From a virus, in IMG/VR virus record IMGVR_UViG_3300046522_000726, positions 1-28,718 of that record: 28,718 nt of DNA. The stretch is one strand, 5' to 3'. A model generated the notes under the pieces. The model had not been told where the DNA came from, made no database searches, and was given only the letters and a program-made list of their open reading frames with translations. Below, piece after piece: positions 24,317 through 28,718 of this stretch; within the stretch, counting starts at the first letter, position 1, and every line of letters begins with the position of its first letter. Position numbers and translations under genes: made by a program.

Positions 24317-24774
24317 CCCAATTCTTCCCGATAGCGCTCCGCTGCCTCACGCGCCGACATATCGCGCGTGATCGGTTCCGCGGCGCGCGCGCCATGTGGA
24401 TCGGGCGCCGAACCCTCGCGCCGTCCTGCGCGCGTCTTTTCCCACCACAGCATCGCCGTGGTGTTCCCGTTCATGGCGGTCTCGAACAAGGTCAGCGCGA
24501 TTCGGGCATTGGCCACTTCGACCCCCGCATCGAGTTCAGCGCGGCACCGTCGTTTCAACGTCGCCGCGCTCATGCCCATGATCCGCGCGATGATCGCATG
24601 CGGCGCTCCGACCTCTGCAAAGCGTCGTACGTCCGCACGCATCGCGTCGGTGATTTCGATCGTTACCCGCCGGCTCTTATGCGCAGCATTGGGAACGAGC
24701 GCCGCCGCAGGAGCGCCTGACCTCGCAGCGCCCTTGGCCGACGGTTTGGACCGAGTACGCTTCCGTTCCGCCAT
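24313..24774 (-). CDS. terminase small subunit
   Basis: 153 residues. Basic disordered N-terminus (MAERKRTRSKPSAKG), then a helix-turn-helix region VGAPHAIIARIMGMSAATLK for recognising the packaging site, a helical oligomerisation part with ALTLFETAMNGNTTAMLWWE, and a C-terminal tail. The residues around AMLWWEKTRAGRR are a common small-terminase pattern. GTGGAG is 5 bases before the ATG. First gene of the packaging and head cluster, overlapping the large terminase. Confidence 0.85.
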   Translation of the reverse strand: MAERKRTRSKPSAKGAARSGAPAAALVPNAAHKSRRVTIEITDAMRADVRRFAEVGAPHAIIARIMGMSAATLKRRCRAELDAGVEVANARIALTLFETAMNGNTTAMLWWEKTRAGRREGSAPDPHGARAAEPITRDMSAREAAERYREELG

Positions 24775-24870
24775 CCGAACTCCACCCGATCGCCATCCGC
24801 CCAGCGTGCCGCGGCAGCCCGCTCCAGCAACGTACGGACGTTGCCGGATGGGTGTCCGAGAAGCGGCGGA

Positions 24871-24885
24871 TTTTCTGCGAGAAAA
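24871..24885. promoter_or_regulatory. 15-bp palindrome in the leader of the small terminase
   Basis: TTTTCT-GCG-AGAAAA is a perfect inverted repeat. The related sequence GTTTTCTCG recurs in inverted orientation at 24938-24946. Both lie in an AT-rich stretch unusual for this region, close to a promoter-like TTGACT. A candidate binding site for a late regulator. Confidence 0.4.
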
Positions 24886-24924
24886 CTGCGCGACGTCGTT
24901 TCGGTCGAACGCAAATTTGGATGA

Positions 24925-24957
24925 TTGCTACATACACGTTTTCTCGTGGCAGTCAAG
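24925..24957 (-). promoter_or_regulatory. candidate late promoter for the terminase operon
   Basis: On the minus strand, TTGACT is followed after 16 bases by TATGTA. The -35 element is good, the -10 element weak, which would suit an activator-dependent late promoter. It lies in the 24775-25031 interval, about 150 bases before the small terminase start. No gene is seen in that interval. Confidence 0.35.
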
Positions 24958-24991
24958 AAGTTTTCACGATTTGTTCTCATTTTCCCCGGAT

Positions 24992-25025
24992 GCATGGAGG
25001 AGCGGCCGACGCCGCCCCTCCGTGC
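24992..25025 (-). terminator. strong hairpin after the monooxygenase gene
   Basis: The two arms at 24992-25006 and 25011-25025 pair over 15 bases (two G-U pairs on one strand) around a 4-base loop. The hairpin begins 6 bases past the monooxygenase stop. No U-run follows on either strand, so termination is plausible but not certain. It separates the cargo gene from the late promoter region. Confidence 0.5.
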
Positions 25026-25031
25026 GATGGG

Positions 25032-26549
25032 CTAGGCCATCACCGCCGGCCCGAACCAAGTTGCAAGCGCCTGGTGCAAGCCGCCGTCATTGCCATCTCC
25101 TACCCAGGCGACATGGCCGTCGGGCCGGACCAGCACCGCGCTCGGGGCGGGAACCGTACCGATCACCGGCAGCTCCCAGACCCCTTGATAACGGGCATCC
25201 AGCAACGTCACCCGGTCTGCCCAGGGCGATATGTCTATCGCGCCCGGCTCATCCAGATTGATCAGCACCGGTCGTGCATCGTGCAGCAATGCGAACACCC
25301 GCACCGGGCCGTCGGCGGTAATCAGGTCGAGATCGGGCATCCGCCGCCCGAGCAGCGCGTGCCCTTCGCCAAGATCGTAATGCACGTCCAACCCCGACAT
25401 CATTCCCGCGACGCGTCGGCGCGGTTCGTCCATGCCCAGCAGTTCGGCGACGATCTCGCGAAGCGCGCCGGAGCGCTCGTCGGCGCGCCGAAGGGCGACT
25501 TGCGCCATCGTGCTGCGCAGCACGCGCCCGGCGGCCGGATGACGCTCGGCATGGTAGCTGTCGAGCAGGCGGTCGGGTGCCGTCCCCGCGGCAACTCGCG
25601 CCAGCTTCCAGCCCAGGTTCACCGCATCGTGCAGGCCGATGTTGAGGCCTTGGCCACCATCGGGCGAATGAACATGCGCGGCATCGCCTGCCAGCAATAT
25701 CCGGCCTTTGCGATATGTCGCCGCCTGCCGCGTCGTGTCGCTGAAGCGCGAGATCCAGCTTGGATGGTGCACTCCGTAATCGGTGCCATAAACCGCGATC
25801 AGCCCTTCGCTCAGGTCGCTAAGCCCTGGATCGCCGGCACGTCCGGCCCGCTGCTCGGTGATCATGACGCGCACCGTCTTGCCGTCCTCCATCCGGCTCA
25901 GCCCATGCAGTCCGATCGCGTCGCGGCGAATGCCCCATTCTGGTTCCTCTTCCAGCTCGACCTCGGCGATCAGGTTGCTGATCGTGGGGTCCCAACCGGG
26001 AAAGTCGATCCCCGCCATCTTGCGGATCAGGCTGCGGCCGCCGTCGCACCCGACCAGATAGCGGGTCCGCAACGAACTCCCGTCGGACAGCGCGACGTCG
26101 ATGCCGGCCTCATCCTCGACGAACCCGATCACGTCACGCGCGCGATAGCTTGGTACCCCCAGCTCCTCGACCCATTCGGCCAGGATGCGTTCGATATGGT
26201 TCTGCCACAAAGCGAGCCCGTAATTGTGCCGGGTGGGGAAGTCGCTGATATCGAGCCTAGTGAGCGCGAAGCCCGTGACCTGCATCGTTTCCCCGGCGGC
26301 CAGGAAGCGGTCGGCGATGCCGCGTTGATCGAGCAACTCGATCGATCGAGCATGCAATCCGCCCGCTCGCGATCCCGCGAGTTGTTGATCGGCTCGCCGC
26401 TCGACGATCGCGACATCGGCGCCCGCCAGCGCCAGTTCGCCGGCCAGCATCAGTCCCGTCGGCCCGCCGCCGCAAATCACGATCGCGTGATCGGTCGCCT
26501 TCGTACTGGCGTCCTCGTGCAAGTCATAAGTAGATGATACCGCCCGCAT
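25032..26549 (-). CDS. FAD-dependent aromatic monooxygenase (PheA/TfdB family), cargo gene
   Basis: 505-residue flavoprotein hydroxylase, full length for the family. FAD Rossmann motif GGGPTGLMLAGELALAGADV (from residue 27), DG motif YLVGCDGGRSLIRK (D169/G170), GD motif RILLAGDAAHVHSPDGGQGL (D289), and a thioredoxin-like C-terminal domain with VRPDGHVAWVG. Members hydroxylate phenols, polyketides or rifamycins with NAD(P)H and O2. The overall layout is close to rifampicin-monooxygenase-like enzymes, but the substrate cannot be read from sequence. The ATG at 26549 has AGGGAG 7 bases upstream. It is not a phage function. It lies between a phage HTH gene and the small terminase and has its own 3' hairpin, so it looks like acquired cargo. 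Confidence 0.85.
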   Translation of the reverse strand: MRAVSSTYDLHEDASTKATDHAIVICGGGPTGLMLAGELALAGADVAIVERRADQQLAGSRAGGLHARSIELLDQRGIADRFLAAGETMQVTGFALTRLDISDFPTRHNYGLALWQNHIERILAEWVEELGVPSYRARDVIGFVEDEAGIDVALSDGSSLRTRYLVGCDGGRSLIRKMAGIDFPGWDPTISNLIAEVELEEEPEWGIRRDAIGLHGLSRMEDGKTVRVMITEQRAGRAGDPGLSDLSEGLIAVYGTDYGVHHPSWISRFSDTTRQAATYRKGRILLAGDAAHVHSPDGGQGLNIGLHDAVNLGWKLARVAAGTAPDRLLDSYHAERHPAAGRVLRSTMAQVALRRADERSGALREIVAELLGMDEPRRRVAGMMSGLDVHYDLGEGHALLGRRMPDLDLITADGPVRVFALLHDARPVLINLDEPGAIDISPWADRVTLLDARYQGVWELPVIGTVPAPSAVLVRPDGHVAWVGDGNDGGLHQALATWFGPAVMA

Positions 26550-26759
26550 ATCGCGTCTCCCTGCGAATCGATGGGGCAGGGGCTTTACGGCAAGTGGCGG
26601 GTCTTGAAGCAAGGCCCTTGTGAACTATATCTCGAAAGTGCGGGGGAGATATGTCCGCCGCGCACTCCCGAAATATCACCGCCAATCCGCCGATCCCGCG
26701 AAGGGCGTTAGTGCGGCGACGATCGCCGGCAACAGGTCATGGGCTTTGATGCCTACTCA
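26550..26759. other. interval between monooxygenase and HTH protein
   Basis: No convincing gene. A plus-strand ATG at 26651 with GGGGGAGAT in front opens a 32-codon frame (MSAAHSRNITANPP...), which may be a remnant or a chance frame. No clear promoter for the monooxygenase was found. Confidence 0.3.
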
Positions 26760-27494
26760 TCACGGTGCCCCCAGTAGCTCCCCAGCGCCCAGTCGCGCGT
26801 AGACCGCCTCGACATCGTCCCGATCCACATCCCGTCGCGCTGCCGCCGCCATCTCGGGCCACATCCGCAATGCGGTGATCAGCCGTTTGCGCGCGGTCCG
26901 CCATTGCATCCCATGCACGCGCGCCAATTGCACGAACGACTGGTCGCTCAGGACCATGTCGAGCACCATTGCCCTCGGCCGCGGGATCGCCTCGCACCAC
27001 GCGCGATAGGCAACCTCCAGCCGTATTCGTTTCAATGACTCGACCAGCTGGTCCCGCCCCGAATTGGCGAAGTCGACCCGCGTTTCCAGTGACACCGACC
27101 GGATCGACCCGGCGCGCCGGATACGCTCCGCCACGCCGGCAATCTCTTCGGCCGCGGCGCGCTCGTCCGCACTGATCTTGCCCAGCCGCTCCATCCGGTG
27201 GAGCGGCGATTGCCGCCGCCGCTCGGGCAGCGCATTCGCCTTTTCGTGCGTCTCGGGTGTGCCCTCATTCTTGTGCCGCCATCGCGAGATCATCGCCTCG
27301 TGCCGCCGTTCCGATTCCTCGCGCCGGTGCAGCGCCGCGGCCAGACGGTCGGCGGCGTCGGGCCGCTTGTCGCGTTGCGGAAGGGCCGCCAATCGGCGTT
27401 CGGCGCTGGCGCGGATCATCGCGAGCCGGTCACCGGCGGCGCCGCCTTCCCGTCGCTCGTCCACCTGCCGGATGTTCGGATTGATATCCGCCAA
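26760..27494 (-). CDS. HTH protein, candidate phage late regulator
   Basis: 244 residues. The N-terminal two thirds are charged and helical (RASAERRLAALPQRDKRPDA, HRREESERRHEAMISRWRHK) with no known domain. The C-terminal third has MVLDMVLSDQSFVQLARVHG followed by MQWRTARKRLITALRMWPEM, a helix-turn-helix resembling sigma region 4 or the ArpU/RinA type of phage late activators. The role is inferred from this and from its position upstream of the packaging genes. The start is TTG at 27494 with AGGAG 8 bases upstream. It might act at the promoter region before the small terminase. Confidence 0.6.
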   Translation of the reverse strand: MADINPNIRQVDERREGGAAGDRLAMIRASAERRLAALPQRDKRPDAADRLAAALHRREESERRHEAMISRWRHKNEGTPETHEKANALPERRRQSPLHRMERLGKISADERAAAEEIAGVAERIRRAGSIRSVSLETRVDFANSGRDQLVESLKRIRLEVAYRAWCEAIPRPRAMVLDMVLSDQSFVQLARVHGMQWRTARKRLITALRMWPEMAAAARRDVDRDDVEAVYARLGAGELLGAP

Positions 27495-27543
27495 CGTCTT
27501 TTCTCCTGATGATTTCGGTGTGCGATTTAGCCGGTGCGATGGC

Positions 27544-27714
27544 TCAGCCGGTCCGCGGTTCGGCCCCTGGCGCGGGTCGAAGGGATGAGGCCACGATGCC
27601 GCTGTAGATCGGATCGGGATGGTCGCAGAGCGAGCGTCCGCAGTCCGCGCACCTCGTTTGCGGTTCGCCCGGCGGCGATCCGCTGGCGCGGTCGTAGCAT
27701 GCGGGATTGGTCAT
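27544..27714 (-). CDS. small Cys-rich protein, divergent from the repressor
   Basis: 56 residues from the ATG at 27714; the frame stays open to an ATG at 27771. Contains TRCADCGRSLCDHPDPIYSG, a possible zinc knuckle (CxxC plus C..H). No strong ribosome-binding site is present for any of the five possible starts. It lies just left of the palindromic operator at 27725-27741 and precedes the HTH gene. It may be the first gene of a leftward operon under repressor control, or only a chance frame. Confidence 0.4.
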   Translation of the reverse strand: MTNPACYDRASGSPPGEPQTRCADCGRSLCDHPDPIYSGIVASSLRPAPGAEPRTG

Positions 27715-27724
27715 TGGTGATGAA

Positions 27725-27741
27725 TTGGACATATTGTCCAA
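27725..27741. promoter_or_regulatory. operator site 1 (perfect palindrome)
   Basis: TTGGACA-TAT-TGTCCAA, a perfect 7+3+7 inverted repeat between the leftward genes and the XRE repressor. Best copy of a motif found twice more near the repressor. Likely the repressor operator (inference). Confidence 0.65.
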
Positions 27742-27764
27742 CATAGCAATCGTCATTTGACGCT

Positions 27765-27792
27765 TTGCCATGGATCGAAGTCATGGTACAAT
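27765..27792 (+). promoter_or_regulatory. promoter of the XRE repressor
   Basis: TTGCCA (27765-27770) and TACAAT (27787-27792) are separated by 16 bases, each one mismatch from the sigma-70 consensus. The expected transcription start falls on the repressor ATG at 27799, so the transcript is probably leaderless. Confidence 0.55.
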
Positions 27793-27800
27793 TTGTCCAT
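27784..27800. promoter_or_regulatory. operator site 2 (imperfect), overlapping the repressor -10
   Basis: TGGTACAATTTGTCCAT has one exact half-site (TGTCCA) and one degenerate half. It overlaps the predicted -10 element and start codon of the repressor gene, a position suited to autorepression. Confidence 0.45.
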
Positions 27801-28131
27801 GAAAGATCCGATCACGCCAGAGGAATTCGACGCGCTTTACATCGCCAGGGTGAAAGCGCTTCGCCAACACAGAGGGATGACGGCCGGACAGATGTCGACC
27901 CTGCTTGGCGTGCCGGCTGAGCGCTATCGCAAGTACGAGTCGCGTACGCCGATGCCGCATGCGCTGATGGAGCAATTTGCCCTGATCACGGGAGTGTCGG
28001 TCGAGTTCCTCCTCACCGGACGACGCGTGGCCGGGAAGGGCCCCTATCCCGATGTGCCCGGTCCGCACATGATCGAACAATGGCGCGCCGGACAGCCCGC
28101 CAACGGCAAGCCTTCACGAAAAGGCGGCTGA
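27799..28131 (+). CDS. XRE/Cro-family repressor
   Basis: 110 residues. Residues 14-60 form an XRE helix-turn-helix: ARVKALRQHRGMTAGQMSTL followed by LGVPAERYRKYESRTPMP; then ITGVSVEFLLTG completes the domain. The C-terminus is a short basic tail. No cleavable LexA-like domain is present, so induction would not be by self-cleavage. The ATG at 27799 was chosen over one 14 codons upstream because the predicted promoter and operator overlap that extension. No ribosome-binding site precedes it, which agrees with a leaderless message, as for lambda cI from PRM. It probably binds the TGTCC-type sites around it and keeps lysogeny (inference). Confidence 0.8.
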   Translation: MKDPITPEEFDALYIARVKALRQHRGMTAGQMSTLLGVPAERYRKYESRTPMPHALMEQFALITGVSVEFLLTGRRVAGKGPYPDVPGPHMIEQWRAGQPANGKPSRKGG

Positions 28132-28256
28132 CTTGGCCAGATCGTCCCACTGAAGGCTATAATCCGGATCGGGTGAGCTGCCGTCGTTGACATTGAATAG
28201 TTGGACAATCTGTCCCATATCCGCTTTTCGCCGCTTTTCCGGCGTGGGAGCAATCA
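28132..28256 (+). promoter_or_regulatory. promoter/operator interval before the last gene
   Basis: 125 bases between the repressor stop and the next start. It holds a consensus TATAAT (28158-28163) with TTGGCC 19 bases upstream, and a consensus TTGACA (28187-28192) whose -10 is unclear. The operator site 3 lies just downstream of TTGACA. Rightward transcription under repressor control is likely, but which promoter is used cannot be told. Confidence 0.45.
28201..28217. promoter_or_regulatory. operator site 3
   Basis: TTGGACA-ATC-TGTCCCA, matching site 1 in its left arm and in all but one base of the right arm, with the same 3-base centre. It lies 40 bases before the start of the next gene, behind a TTGACA element. 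Confidence 0.55.
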
Positions 28257-28718
28257 TTGCCGCCTGCCGCTGTTCAGCCCTCGCCCGACCTCCATCCCGA
28301 AAGCGCGCGTCTGCTCGCGGTCGATTGCTGGACCCGTGATCCGGCGGTCGCGGTTTTGATCGATGCCGCGCAGGCGCTGATCCCGATCGGCGAGAGGTTG
28401 CGTGACTGGTGTACCCGGCGTCCCTCGATCGATCGGCTGATCGCCGACGAAATCGGGGGGCTTGTTTGGGAAACGATCGAAACGGGGCGGATCAATGTCT
28501 GGCGGCGAGAACCGCGCGCCAGCGGAGTCGTCGGTGCGATCTGGACCGAACTGGAAAGCTTGCGCGCGCGCTGGATTGCCGTTCGTTTGCGGTCGGAAGG
28601 ATTCTCGCCGGCCGCGCAGCACGTCGAACCCTGGTACGATCGATTGCAAGCGCTCGAAGAGGAAACGCCGACGGTAGCGGGGTTATGGAGCAATGGCCCG
28701 GCCGTCCAACCGCGGTGA
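28257..28718 (+). CDS. phage protein of unknown function, probable early gene
   Basis: 153 residues, not recognised. Mainly helical, with many Arg, Glu and Trp residues (VDCWTRDPAVAVLIDAAQAL, WTELESLRARWIAVRLRSEG). No signal peptide or membrane segment. No ATG is available; TTG at 28257 is supported by GGGAG 6 bases upstream. It ends exactly at the right edge of the window, complete. Its position behind operator site 3 suggests that it begins a repressor-controlled rightward operon. Confidence 0.65.
   Translation: MPPAAVQPSPDLHPESARLLAVDCWTRDPAVAVLIDAAQALIPIGERLRDWCTRRPSIDRLIADEIGGLVWETIETGRINVWRREPRASGVVGAIWTELESLRARWIAVRLRSEGFSPAAQHVEPWYDRLQALEEETPTVAGLWSNGPAVQPR

Noticed and set aside
24852-26537. 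561-codon open frame on the plus strand
   Set aside because: It is antisense to the monooxygenase, which has clear FAD motifs, and its composition (many Arg, His, Pro) is that of a high-GC shadow.
26620-26802. 60-codon plus-strand frame and a 32-codon frame starting at 26651
   Set aside because: Short, no recognisable features; the longer one runs antisense into the HTH gene.
28254-28693. two minus-strand open frames at the right edge
   Set aside because: Antisense to the plus-strand gene at 28257, which has a good ribosome-binding site; no supporting features.
1-28718. integrase, attachment site, tRNA, CRISPR array or insertion sequence
   Set aside because: I looked for tyrosine/serine recombinase motifs, transposase motifs, tRNA-like cloverleafs and regularly spaced repeats and saw none in the window.

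Overview
The window is the late (structural and lysis) half of a temperate siphovirus-like prophage from a high-GC alphaproteobacterium. The codon usage, the frequent TTG/GTG starts and the tail module (DUF2460, DUF2163, NlpC/P60, large hub protein) suggest Sphingomonadales (Sphingomonas-like). That host assignment is an inference. No integrase, attachment site, tRNA or ordinary chromosomal housekeeping block is visible, so the prophage ends lie outside the window.

The late genes are all on the minus strand and read from right to left. Packaging comes first (small terminase 24774-24313, large terminase 24316-22607), then the head genes (portal, protease-scaffold fusion, major capsid protein carrying an Ig/FN3-like insertion). 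Next are the connector and neck genes (17036-15367), the tail tube, a tail assembly chaperone pair that appears to need a -1 frameshift, and the tape measure. The tail-tip module follows (DUF2460, DUF2163, NlpC/P60, a hub protein ending in an intein-like Hint domain), then a tail fibre with an SGNH-hydrolase-like domain. The cluster ends with a lysis cassette of three small membrane proteins and a GH108 muramidase whose N-terminus looks like a signal-arrest-release segment. Many start/stop codons overlap, which suggests translational coupling. Two good intrinsic terminators (15031-15052 and 17056-17090) lie inside the late cluster, on its own strand.

The structural cluster is interrupted by cargo. 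Plus-strand genes between tape measure and DUF2460 encode a tiny zinc-ribbon membrane protein and a secreted cysteine-containing protein. A plus-strand gene and a two-TM membrane protein sit between portal and large terminase. A complete FAD-dependent aromatic monooxygenase gene sits just upstream of the small terminase.

The right end is regulatory: a minus-strand HTH protein (candidate late regulator), a plus-strand XRE/Cro-type repressor that is probably leaderless, and a plus-strand gene of unknown function. Three related operator-like sites with the half-site TGTCC (27725-27741, 27784-27800, 28201-28217) surround the repressor, one overlapping its predicted -10 element.

The observations most worth following up are the Hint domain on the tail hub, the SAR-like GH108 endolysin, the chaperone frameshift, the operator set with leaderless repressor, and the cargo genes.
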